The translations under genes were made by a program, and so were the position numbers. Shown piece by piece: positions 1-6,830 of a stretch of DNA of 10,589 bases (the stretch's first letter is position 1; every line of letters starts with the position of its first letter). This DNA comes from Deltaproteobacteria bacterium (lineage in GTDB: Bacteria; Myxococcota_A; SURF-8). The stretch is taken from assembly GCA_029570245.1 (NCBI GenBank), contig JAKQSH010000318.1, positions 1 through 10,589 on the forward strand, written 5' to 3'. The notes under the pieces were generated by a model that was given only the letters and a program-made list of their open reading frames with translations, was not told where the DNA came from and did no database searches.

Positions 1-859
1 TTTCTTTCCGCAGGTACGATTTCATGGCTACGCCGTCCACATCAAGGTGTGCGCCTGTTCCTGCGTTGACATCGAATCCGACAACCACATCCGGGATGGG
101 ATCGGAAAAAACCTCATCCCAGTCCGGCCAGTCGAAATCTATTCCGAACTGGTAGTAGGCGTTGCCGTAAAAAGTCGCCACGACATGAATCTGATCCTCA
201 GGCGTGCCGGGGTCGTTGTCGCCGTTGAAAGGGTAATAGTCGATTGTAAAAGGCCCAAGACTGCCGCCGCCGGATTTGGCGTTCTTTTCCTTTATTTTCG
301 CTGATTGCTCCTGCGGGCCTGTTATTTTTGTCCCCGGTTCAACGTCCCAGACGATATCGTCGGAGTTCAGTTCCAGCGGACGCGCAAACTTAACGTGCAA
401 CCGTTTGAAGGCATGCTGCAATACACAATGCTCGGTCGTTACGTTGAAGCTTCCGTCTGGATTTGTACTCACATCTTTTACCCGACGGAAAAGTCCGCGC
501 GGCATCATCTCTGAAGGGCCGGCGATAATGACGTGTTTTTCGGCCAGCGTTGCGGGGATCGCACTGTCTGAGGCGAAGGTGACTGTGCCGTCTTCGGAAA
601 CCGCGAGTATTTTTTCGACTTCGGAGCCTTCGATAACATGCGTCGATGGCCAGAGTTCGTAATCGACATAATCATCAGGCAGTTCAGCCGTTTCTCCGTC
701 GCTTTCAGAGATTTCGCCCGTCTCGCTGTCTCCGTCAATATCTCCGTCTTCCCCGTCATTGCTGTCAGATGAAGATGATGAACAGGAATTGCACAGGCAT
801 GCAGAAAATACGATAACCATGACGAGTACAATTTCTGAAGCGCCGTTTTTAATGGACAT
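1..859 (-). CDS. Secreted lipoprotein of unknown function, 3' end outside window
   Basis: The minus-strand frame opens with ATG at 859-857 and stays open to the window edge, giving 286 codons with no stop. A purine-rich AGAAGGGA lies about 9 bases upstream of the start. The N-terminus (residues 1-26) is a short charged start, a hydrophobic core (10-22) and a cysteine cluster at 21, 23 and 26. The most likely lipidated residue is C26, followed by five serines. Residues 32-58 are an acidic low-complexity linker with two DGD units. The remainder looks globular: a segment at 80-150 with alternating strands, then an aromatic and acidic part (204-285, including DFDWPDWDEVF). I do not recognise an enzyme motif. 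The 80-150 segment resembles large hypothetical lipoproteins of deltaproteobacterial-type genomes, but this is from memory only. It is divergent from the CorA gene, so it has its own promoter. Function is unknown; a surface structural or binding protein is a guess. Confidence 0.85.
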   Translation of the reverse strand, partial: MSIKNGASEIVLVMVIVFSACLCNSCSSSSSDSNDGEDGDIDGDSETGEISESDGETAELPDDYVDYELWPSTHVIEGSEVEKILAVSEDGTVTFASDSAIPATLAEKHVIIAGPSEMMPRGLFRRVKDVSTNPDGSFNVTTEHCVLQHAFKRLHVKFARPLELNSDDIVWDVEPGTKITGPQEQSAKIKEKNAKSGGGSLGPFTIDYYPFNGDNDPGTPEDQIHVVATFYGNAYYQFGIDFDWPDWDEVFSDPIPDVVVGFDVNAGTGAHLDVDGVAMKSYLRKE

Positions 860-939
860 GGAAAAATTTCCCTTCTTTTTAATCCGTACAAGAATCCATG
901 CACGGCATTGAATCCTGTTTCGAAATAAACAATGCAAAG

Positions 940-969
940 ATTATAATACCGCAAGCGATATCAACGTAA
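940..969 (-). promoter_or_regulatory. Possible sigma70-type promoter for the leftward lipoprotein gene
   Basis: Read on the minus strand, a perfect TATAAT (945-940) is preceded by TTACGT (969-964) at 18-base spacing. The leader to the ATG at 859 would be about 75 bases. The -10 is consensus but the -35 is poor. A better -35-like TTGATA lies nearby but only 13 bases from the -10. The gene is divergently oriented and needs a promoter in this gap, which supports the call. No clear promoter was found for the rightward CorA gene in the rest of the 860-1088 gap, which otherwise looks featureless. Confidence 0.4.
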
Positions 970-1088
970 GCAATTACTCAAGACATTTCGGCACAGTCTG
1001 TTGAATTTTAAGAATATCAGTGATTTTCTTCCTTAAAATGAAATATCATCATTAACAGTTTTATTCGGTCAAAGAGGGGATTTGCGCC

Positions 1089-2225
1089 ATGAAAGAAATA
1101 GACCTTTCCAACATCGGAAAACTTATAGACAGACAGATAAACCAGTTGTTGAAAGGCAAGTCGCATTCTGCCGGACAACAGAGAAACAGCCCCGCAGAAA
1201 AATCGACGATTTCGCCGGATAGAAAAGCTGGTGGAACAAACCCGAAAACTCGAATTTACATAATAGAATACGACGAGTCAGGCATTATTCAGCACGAAAC
1301 TGAAGACATGGCTGAAGTCAGGGATTTTCTGGCGCGCCCAAGCGTTACATGGATTAACGTCGTCGGCCTGCATCAGGAGGACGTTCTGGAAAAACTGGGA
1401 GAATGCATCGGGCTGCACAGTCTGGTGCTTGAAGACATCTGCAATGTTTCGCACCGCCCAAAAATAGAAGATTATGACGACTATCTTTTTCTCATCACCA
1501 AAGGTCTGGTTTATGATGAGGCACACAGCAGAATAGTACACGAGCAACTCAGCATAGTGCTGGGGCAGAATTTTGTGGTTTCGTTTCAGGAACGGGAAAA
1601 CAATATCTTCAACACCATCCGCCACAGAATTCTTTCGGCCAGGGGAAAAATACGCAAACGCGGAGCCGATTATCTGGCATACGCGCTCCTGGATGCCGTA
1701 GTGGACAATTATCTTGTGGTAATGGAAAATTTCGGCGATCTTGTAGAAGAATTGCAGACACATCTGCTGCGGCGCCCCAGCCGCGATATCCGCACGGGAA
1801 TTCATCACATGCGCGAAGAACTGCTGGCCTTGAACCGCGAAATTCTGCCTCTGCGTGACGCCGTGAATTTCATCCGAAAAGGCGACAATCAACTTATAAT
1901 GGAAGAGACACTTCCGTTTTTCAACGACATTTACGACCACATCCTTGAAGTCATAGAAAATCTTGAAAGCTTTAAAGATACCATTCGCGGTATGCTCGAT
2001 CTGTATCAGGCAAGAATAAACAGTCAGCTCAATGACGTTATGAAGGTTCTCACCATCATTTCAACGATTTTTATCCCTCTGACCTTCATAGCAGGAGTTT
2101 ACGGAACGAATTTCAGATACCTGCCGGAACTGGAGTGGAAATACGGCTACTTCGGTATGCTGGGTCTGATGTTTATTATCGCTGTTGGCATGGTTATATT
2201 TTTCCGCAAAAAGAAGTGGCTCTGA
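1089..2225 (+). CDS. corA: CorA-family divalent metal ion transporter (GTN-signature variant)
   Basis: This is a predicted inner-membrane pentameric Mg2+ (or Co2+/Ni2+) channel. The 378-residue product matches the CorA plan: a large cytoplasmic domain (about 54-300) with the conserved stretch TWINVVGLH and LVLEDICNVSHRPK, a long stalk helix, TM1 (about 320-337), a signature loop and TM2 (about 354-372), ending in the basic KKKWL tail. From memory it aligns closely with Thermotoga maritima CorA. The metal-sensing aspartates of that protein appear retained as D116 and D280. The main oddity is the loop after TM1, which reads YGTNF (G339-T340-N341) where the family has YGMNF. The first 50 residues are a polar, lysine-rich extension about 27 residues longer than the Thermotoga protein. 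The start ATG is supported by AGAGGGGA (1073-1080), 8 bases upstream. Identity as CorA superfamily is near certain; the ion transported is not. Confidence 0.95.
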   Translation: MKEIDLSNIGKLIDRQINQLLKGKSHSAGQQRNSPAEKSTISPDRKAGGTNPKTRIYIIEYDESGIIQHETEDMAEVRDFLARPSVTWINVVGLHQEDVLEKLGECIGLHSLVLEDICNVSHRPKIEDYDDYLFLITKGLVYDEAHSRIVHEQLSIVLGQNFVVSFQERENNIFNTIRHRILSARGKIRKRGADYLAYALLDAVVDNYLVVMENFGDLVEELQTHLLRRPSRDIRTGIHHMREELLALNREILPLRDAVNFIRKGDNQLIMEETLPFFNDIYDHILEVIENLESFKDTIRGMLDLYQARINSQLNDVMKVLTIISTIFIPLTFIAGVYGTNFRYLPELEWKYGYFGMLGLMFIIAVGMVIFFRKKKWL

Positions 2226-2249
2226 ATTCTCGTATCCCACCTGAAAAAT

Positions 2250-2297
2250 ATTATACCCGGATAAAATGTTTGACATTGAATATTATCCGGGTATAAT
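2250..2297. promoter_or_regulatory. Perfect 15-bp inverted repeat, probable operator over the DUF2239 promoter
   Basis: The arms ATTATACCCGGATAA (2250-2264) and TTATCCGGGTATAAT (2283-2297) are exact reverse complements separated by 18 bases. The right arm contains the whole -10 box of the promoter at 2270-2297, and the left arm lies just upstream of its -35. Arm centres are 33 bp apart, close to three helical turns, so two protein units could bind on the same face of the DNA. Each arm is itself an imperfect dyad (TTAT...ATAA). A repressor site is the simplest reading. The repeat starts 24 bases after the corA stop, so a hairpin in corA read-through RNA is an alternative. The bases after the right arm are T-rich but not a proper U-tract. 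Confidence 0.7.
2270..2297 (+). promoter_or_regulatory. Near-consensus sigma70-type promoter for the DUF2239 gene
   Basis: A perfect TTGACA (2270-2275) and a perfect TATAAT (2292-2297) are separated by 16 bases. Transcription would begin near 2304, leaving a leader of about 43 bases before the ATG at 2347. This placement argues against an earlier in-frame ATG at 2266, which lies upstream of the promoter. The -10 is embedded in the right arm of the inverted repeat, so the promoter is strong on paper and probably repressed. Confidence 0.75.
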
Positions 2298-2346
2298 CTG
2301 TTTGTTGTTTGATAAACTTTTTATTGTAAATATGGAAGAAATAATC

Positions 2347-2973
2347 ATGTCATACACAGCATTTGCGGGAACCCGCGTCATTGTATCCGGGAAAAATATC
2401 GAAGAAACAATCGTTATGTGCAACGAATTTATCAAGGGTGGTCATAACGAGCGCCTGGCCGTCTTCGACGATGCAAGCGGAAGGGCGATTGATATTGATT
2501 TCCGTGGAGAAATCGACGAAATTCTGGCTCGACTGGAAACTCACCCGGTTCTGGGATGCAAGTCAGAAAACGATGAAGTGCCCGAAAAAACAGGACATGC
2601 CGGACGCCCTCGCCTTGGAGTAGTGGCGCGCGAAATATCGCTGCTGCCGCGTCACTGGGAATGGCTGAACGCGCAGAAGGGCGGGGCGTCTGCTGCGATT
2701 CGCCGTCTGGTGGACGAAGCCCGCAGAAAGTATGAGCATCGAGACCGTGCCCGGCTGGCGAGTGAAGCGCTGTATCGTTTCATGTGGGGTATGGCCGGAA
2801 ATTTTGAAAACTTCGAGGAAGCTACGCGCGCTTTTTATGAAAAAGATTTCGATCGCTTTCTGAAGCTGATTTCAGTATGGCCGCAGGATGTGCGCCGCTA
2901 TATCGAAAACCTGCTTGATCGCCTTCTCCCGCTTGAAAACGCTGCGGCGGAAGAAGAAAAAAAGGAACAATAA
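2347..2973 (+). CDS. DUF2239 family protein with a ribbon-helix-helix-like segment
   Basis: The 208-residue product begins MSYTAFAGTR and contains GRPRLGVVAREISLLPRHWEWL, both of which I recognise as DUF2239 hallmarks. Residues 1-66 form an N-terminal domain with alternating strands and helices (LAVFDDASGRAIDIDFRG at 37-54). A linker (67-86) leads to a segment resembling a ribbon-helix-helix DNA-binding unit: strand 92-100 (VVAREISLL), helix 101-110, a Gly-Gly turn, then helix 114-130 (ASAAIRRLVDEARRKYE). A helical C-terminal domain (131-195) and a charged tail follow. No enzyme motif is visible and no function is established for the family to my knowledge. The start at 2347 is chosen because GGAAGAA lies 6 bases upstream and the promoter excludes the 2266 ATG; an ATG at 2332 is a less likely alternative. 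The gene stands alone behind its own promoter and inverted repeat, consistent with autoregulation, which is inference. Confidence 0.88.
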   Translation: MSYTAFAGTRVIVSGKNIEETIVMCNEFIKGGHNERLAVFDDASGRAIDIDFRGEIDEILARLETHPVLGCKSENDEVPEKTGHAGRPRLGVVAREISLLPRHWEWLNAQKGGASAAIRRLVDEARRKYEHRDRARLASEALYRFMWGMAGNFENFEEATRAFYEKDFDRFLKLISVWPQDVRRYIENLLDRLLPLENAAAEEEKKEQ

Positions 2974-3112
2974 ATCTCCCTCATACAAGCAAAGGCTTGC
3001 GACTGTTCCGTAATTGGAAGCGGCACGCAGTCTTCATTGCAGGATACATATATCCATTGGCGATGCCACATTCGGATTTCTTTTCCAGTGAACGAATATT
3101 ACACAAATAGCT

Positions 3113-3141
3113 TTGACACGGCGAGCGGTTTTTGCTTTGCT
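3113..3141 (+). promoter_or_regulatory. Possible promoter for the M3 peptidase gene
   Basis: A perfect TTGACA (3113-3118) stands 17 bases before TTTGCT (3136-3141), a three-of-six match to the -10 consensus. A start of transcription near 3148 leaves a leader of about 46 bases. The position also argues that the coding start is the ATG at 3194 and not the in-frame TTG at 3113, which is part of this -35. The rest of the 2974-3193 gap has a short CAAGC/GCTTG hairpin without a T-tract and nothing else I can name. Confidence 0.4.
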
Positions 3142-3193
3142 GTTAAACCTTGAAGCTTCAGTTTGCGAACAGCGATGGAACGGAGAATGTATT

Positions 3194-5251
3194 ATGTTCA
3201 GTACGAGAAAAATTCTGTTAACCGGTCTGACATTGCTTGCAATGATTCTGGCCACCTCATGTGCTACGGACAAGGCAATGGAAAAAAACTCTGATAAAGA
3301 TACAAAGGTTGAAAAAGAACAGAGCTTCGGTGAAAAAGGCGATGCATTCGTCGTATACTGTCGCGATCAACAGCAGAAAGCCCGCGCCGTTGTGGGCAGA
3401 CTGAAATCCGAAAGCGCCGGACGAGCAGCATTGGATACTTTGGCACTTATGAATGAAGTCGATATGCTGCTTGATGATGCATACAACCGTTCAGGTCTGC
3501 GGCAGTATACTCACCCCGACAAAGGCGTCCGTGACGCCGCAATGCTATGCGAACAGGAACTGGTGGCGCTTGATACGGAATTCAAGCTGGATCACGAGCT
3601 TTATCTGGTTTTTGCCGGAATCGAAAATAGCGCACTTGCCGGGGATGCTGACTCGTTGCGCTATCTCGACAAGATTCTGCGCGAATTCCGCCGCAATGGT
3701 GTCGATAAAGACGAGGAGACGCGCAAAAAGATAGCTGATCTGAAAAACAAAATGACGGAAGTCACCCAGATATTCGACAAGAATCTGGCAGAAGACACGC
3801 GTTATGTTGAAGTTAAGGATGTAGCGCGTCTTAAGGGACTTCCACAGGATTTCATCGACCAGCACAAGCCGGATGAAAACGGCATCATTAAAATAAGCAC
3901 CGACTGGCCCGACTACTACCCTGTTATTCAGTATGCCGACGATGGCGAACTGCGCCACGAATTGTGGATGACCATGATGAATCTCGGTTATCCGAAAAAT
4001 ACGGCAGTGTTCAAAGACGTTCTTAAAGTCCGCCGTGATCTGGCTCAGACTCTCGGTTATAAAAACTGGGCCTGGTACGCCACAGAAGAAATGATGATCA
4101 AGAATCCTGACAATTCTATCGCATTCGTCGATAAGGTTTCTCAGCTGGCGCGTCCGAGTGCCGCGCGTGATCTCAACGAACTGCTGGAATACAAGAAAAA
4201 GCTTGATCCTGCGGCAACGGTCGTCAATCCCTGGGAGCGCGCCTATCTCAGTCGTCTGGTATCGAAGGAAAAATACGATTACTCTCAGGAAGAAGTCCGT
4301 CCGTATTTTGATATGCTCAAAGTCAGGCAGGGCATTCTCGACATATCTTCAAAACTTTACGGAATTGAATTCAAGCGCAACAGTGAGATTGAAGTCTGGC
4401 ATGAAAGCGTCGAAGTGTTCGACGTGATGGAAAACGGTGAACTTATCGGGCGTATTTACCTCGATCTTTACCCGCGTGACAACAAGTACAAAAGCTTCGC
4501 CATGTTCCCGATGGTTCCGGGTGTAAAAGGCGTTCGAATTTCTGAAGGCGCAATAGTAGGCAACTTCCCCGATCCGGCGAAGTCCGATGGCGCAGTTCTG
4601 ATCGACCACTATGATGTCGTCACTTTTTTCCATGAATTCGGCCATCTCATGCATCATATTCTTTCCGGCAAGCAGCGTTATATGCGCTTTTCCGGCACTG
4701 CCGCCGAGTGGGATTTCGTTGAGGTTCCATCTCAGCTTTTTGAAGAATGGGCATGGGACTGCAATGTGCTGAAAACATTTGCCATCAATTCAGAAGGCAA
4801 GGCGATACCCGAAGAAATGGTCAGAAAAATGGTCGCCGCCGACAAATTCGGCAAAGGGCTCTTTGTGCAGACTCAGATGTATTATGCCGCGCTTTCGCAC
4901 GGCGTGTATGTGGCCGATCCTGAAACTTTCGATACCGAAGCCTTCGCGATCGAAATGGAAAACAGATATGCCGCATTTCCGCATGTGGACGGCACACACT
5001 TTATTGAAGGCTTCTCGCACCTCATCGGATATTCTTCGAATTATTACACCTATATGTGGTCGCTTGTGATAGAAAAAGATATTGTCTCTCTCTTTAAGAC
5101 CGCAGGAATGCTGGACACCGGCGTATCTATGAAATATCGCAACGAAGTTCTGGGGCAGGGTGGTCGCCTGGATGCCGCCGAGCAGGTACGCAACTTCATG
5201 GGCCGTGATTTCAGCTTCGATGCTTTCAAAACATGGCTGGAACAGGAATAA
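3194..5251 (+). CDS. M3-family zinc oligopeptidase, lipoprotein
   Basis: The 685-residue product is a thimet-oligopeptidase/oligopeptidase-A-type metallopeptidase that cuts short peptides inside a deep helical cleft. The zinc site is HEFGH (480-484) with the third ligand E510 in DFVEVPSQ, 26 residues after the second histidine, the usual spacing. The substrate-binding cluster HLIGYSSNYYTYMWS (609 onward) supplies H609, Y613, Y617 and Y620. The length fits the family once the signal is removed. Most M3 enzymes I know are cytoplasmic, but this one starts MFSTRKILLTGL and has a lipobox ATSC with C23 as the lipidated residue, so it should sit in the envelope. A lysine- and acid-rich linker follows (27-50). 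The start is supported by CGGAG (3181-3185), 8 bases upstream. It is a single-gene unit ended by the terminator at 5271-5308. Exact peptide specificity cannot be read from sequence. Confidence 0.95.
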   Translation: MFSTRKILLTGLTLLAMILATSCATDKAMEKNSDKDTKVEKEQSFGEKGDAFVVYCRDQQQKARAVVGRLKSESAGRAALDTLALMNEVDMLLDDAYNRSGLRQYTHPDKGVRDAAMLCEQELVALDTEFKLDHELYLVFAGIENSALAGDADSLRYLDKILREFRRNGVDKDEETRKKIADLKNKMTEVTQIFDKNLAEDTRYVEVKDVARLKGLPQDFIDQHKPDENGIIKISTDWPDYYPVIQYADDGELRHELWMTMMNLGYPKNTAVFKDVLKVRRDLAQTLGYKNWAWYATEEMMIKNPDNSIAFVDKVSQLARPSAARDLNELLEYKKKLDPAATVVNPWERAYLSRLVSKEKYDYSQEEVRPYFDMLKVRQGILDISSKLYGIEFKRNSEIEVWHESVEVFDVMENGELIGRIYLDLYPRDNKYKSFAMFPMVPGVKGVRISEGAIVGNFPDPAKSDGAVLIDHYDVVTFFHEFGHLMHHILSGKQRYMRFSGTAAEWDFVEVPSQLFEEWAWDCNVLKTFAINSEGKAIPEEMVRKMVAADKFGKGLFVQTQMYYAALSHGVYVADPETFDTEAFAIEMENRYAAFPHVDGTHFIEGFSHLIGYSSNYYTYMWSLVIEKDIVSLFKTAGMLDTGVSMKYRNEVLGQGGRLDAAEQVRNFMGRDFSFDAFKTWLEQE

Positions 5252-5270
5252 TCCTCACAAACTCTACTGA

Positions 5271-5308
5271 AATCAAGACCGCCCCTTGATGGGCGGTCTT
5301 GATTTTTT
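5271..5308 (+). terminator. Intrinsic terminator after the M3 peptidase gene
   Basis: A perfect 14-bp stem, AATCAAGACCGCCC (5271-5284) pairing with GGGCGGTCTTGATT (5291-5304), encloses a 6-base loop. It runs directly into six thymines (5303-5308). It starts 19 bases after the stop codon. The A-rich left flank is weak, so termination is expected mainly on the plus strand. Confidence 0.93.
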
Positions 5309-5597
5309 AACATGGCAGACATCTCCCATTACATTCTATTCGCCGGTGCCACACGAAAGGGGCGCAGAGCAGTGACTGTATTATCCGACACATCCACCGG
5401 ATTTGCTCAGCAAGGTCCGGTAATTTCTGCCTGTATTTAATTTGCCTTCCAAAATTGTCCGGTTGATGTTAGATTCTATCTCCAGCAAAGGGGAAGTAAA
5501 TTAACAATCTGAGAAAAGACAGCGCTGGGCCGGGAATTAATCCGTGTCTCTGTGTGAAATATTTGCATTTACTCAACAGACTCGAAAGGGGAGCAGA
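5309..5597. other. Intergenic stretch upstream of the EEP lipoprotein gene, no gene seen
   Basis: This 289-base stretch holds no reading frame with a convincing start and no tRNA or structured RNA that I can recognise. A weak promoter-like pair, TTGTCC (5455-5460) and TATCTC (5477-5482) at 16-base spacing, is the best candidate for driving the next gene but is not persuasive. An in-frame GTG at 5544 could extend the next protein by 18 residues, but it would put polar residues before an otherwise standard signal peptide. Confidence 0.5.
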
Positions 5598-6809
5598 ATG
5601 AAGAAACAATTGCTGGCGTTTGCATTCATGTCAGTCCTGATACTGCTGTCTGCTTATTCTTGCGGCGGAGAAGATTCGGACGAAGAAAACGAAGAAATAC
5701 CGGGAACTGTTTTTGCGACATACAATACCGGGCTTGCTCTGGGCTACGTTTCTTATGCCCCCGAACGCGAGCCGCTTATCGGGGAAGCTCTTGCAGGACT
5801 TGAAGCGGATGTAATCTGCCTGCAGGAAGTCTGGACGGAAGACTCGGCAAAAGCGCTGATCGCCGCCGCTGATGCAGGCTTCAAATATTCATGGTACGAG
5901 TTGACGCTTGAAGAGAGTACCGGCCCCGGCGAACCGGCCTGTACCGATGAAGAAGCCGACCCTCTTGAATCCTGTGTTGACGAATTCTGCTCAGATGTCG
6001 ATGCGGCCAATATTACCGGCTGCGTGCTTCAGAACTGCGCAGATGCTTTCGGTGCGCTGTCGCAGGAATGTTCTGGTTGTGTAGTAGCCAATATCGGAAA
6101 AAGTGTTGACGAGATTCTGGCCATCTGCAAAGAAGGCACCGAAGGTTCCGCCGGGGAATTTGCATACGAAGGCCATAACGGCTTGCTGCTGCTTTCGAAA
6201 TATGAACTCAAGAATCCTGAGTTTAAAACATTTGAGTCCTACCTGAACCGTCGTGTAGTTCTGAACGCCGAAATTACAATCGAAGATGGAACCCGAACTG
6301 CCGATGTTTTCTGCACGCATCTCACCGCGAATCTGAGCGATGTAAATTACGCCGGAGAATATGATTCCTGGGCGGCAGAGCAGGCAATGCAGATCGACGG
6401 ATTGATTGCATACATTGACGAACAGACCGACGAAGAGCACGTTGCAGTTCTTATGGGAGACTTGAACTGCGGCCCTGAAATGACTGATGTCGTTGATGAA
6501 TTGCCAGAGAATTACGCAAAATTCACAGATGCCGGCTTTATTGATCCTTACGTAGAAAGCGAAGCTTCGGAATGCACATGGTGCGCGGAAAATCCTCTTA
6601 CCGGCAACGATGCCGTCAATAACGTTATCGACCATGTAATGTTCAAAGGCGTGACGGACGGTCTTGATTATGAGGTGAAACGACTTTTCGACCAGCCTGT
6701 TGAAATTGACTCGGATGGGGAGACTGTTACATCCCGTCTGTCGGATCATTACGGAGTATCGGTCAAGCTGCCGTCTCTTTATCCAGATATCAGTGGCGAC
6801 AGTAAGTAA
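5598..6809 (+). CDS. Endonuclease/exonuclease/phosphatase superfamily lipoprotein with cysteine-rich insertion
   Basis: The 403-residue product is a secreted member of the DNase I/sphingomyelinase-like EEP superfamily, which cleaves phosphodiester bonds with a divalent metal. Core motifs appear in order: ATYNTG (N43), CLQEVW (E77), CTHL (H241), MGDLNCGP (D288, N290), IDHVMFK (D345, H346) and SDHYGV (D383, H384). The signal peptide ends in lipobox AYSC with C22 lipidated, followed by an acidic stretch. Between the E77 strand and the GHNGLLLLSKYEL strand (192-204) lies an insertion, about 110-180, with eight cysteines at 115, 126, 131, 142, 147, 158, 161 and 177. Two CxxxxC pairs suggest a small disulfide-bonded helical domain. 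The start is chosen at 5598 because AAAGGGGAG (5585-5593) precedes it. The SDR gene follows after 21 bases, so the two are probably co-transcribed. Whether the substrate is nucleic acid, phospholipid or a phosphoinositide-like compound cannot be decided here. Confidence 0.92.
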   Translation: MKKQLLAFAFMSVLILLSAYSCGGEDSDEENEEIPGTVFATYNTGLALGYVSYAPEREPLIGEALAGLEADVICLQEVWTEDSAKALIAAADAGFKYSWYELTLEESTGPGEPACTDEEADPLESCVDEFCSDVDAANITGCVLQNCADAFGALSQECSGCVVANIGKSVDEILAICKEGTEGSAGEFAYEGHNGLLLLSKYELKNPEFKTFESYLNRRVVLNAEITIEDGTRTADVFCTHLTANLSDVNYAGEYDSWAAEQAMQIDGLIAYIDEQTDEEHVAVLMGDLNCGPEMTDVVDELPENYAKFTDAGFIDPYVESEASECTWCAENPLTGNDAVNNVIDHVMFKGVTDGLDYEVKRLFDQPVEIDSDGETVTSRLSDHYGVSVKLPSLYPDISGDSK

Positions 6810-6830
6810 ACAGGAGATTTCTACTGCAAG

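Noticed and set aside
505..954. Minus-strand open frame of 149 codons beginning upstream of the leftmost lipoprotein gene.
   Set aside because: It overlaps the lipoprotein frame, which has a signal peptide, ribosome-binding site and structured translation. The translation of this frame has no recognisable domain.
1278..1940. Antisense open frame of 220 codons inside the CorA gene.
   Set aside because: The sense strand encodes an unmistakable CorA, and the antisense product shows no motif.
2266..2346. Upstream in-frame ATG that would lengthen the DUF2239 protein by 27 residues.
   Set aside because: It lies upstream of the -35 of the near-consensus promoter, and the family N-terminus begins at MSYTAFAG. 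The ATG at 2347 has a good ribosome-binding site.
2987..3002. Short CAAGC/GCTTG hairpin after the DUF2239 gene considered as a terminator.
   Set aside because: The stem is only 5 bp and no T-tract follows.
3113..3193. In-frame TTG start that would lengthen the M3 peptidase by 27 residues.
   Set aside because: The TTG is part of a TTGACA box, and the extension would bury the lipoprotein signal peptide. ATG 3194 has CGGAG upstream.
5991..6749. Antisense open frame of 252 codons inside the EEP gene.
   Set aside because: The plus-strand frame has all the catalytic motifs. The antisense translation has no recognisable domain and no ribosome-binding site was apparent.
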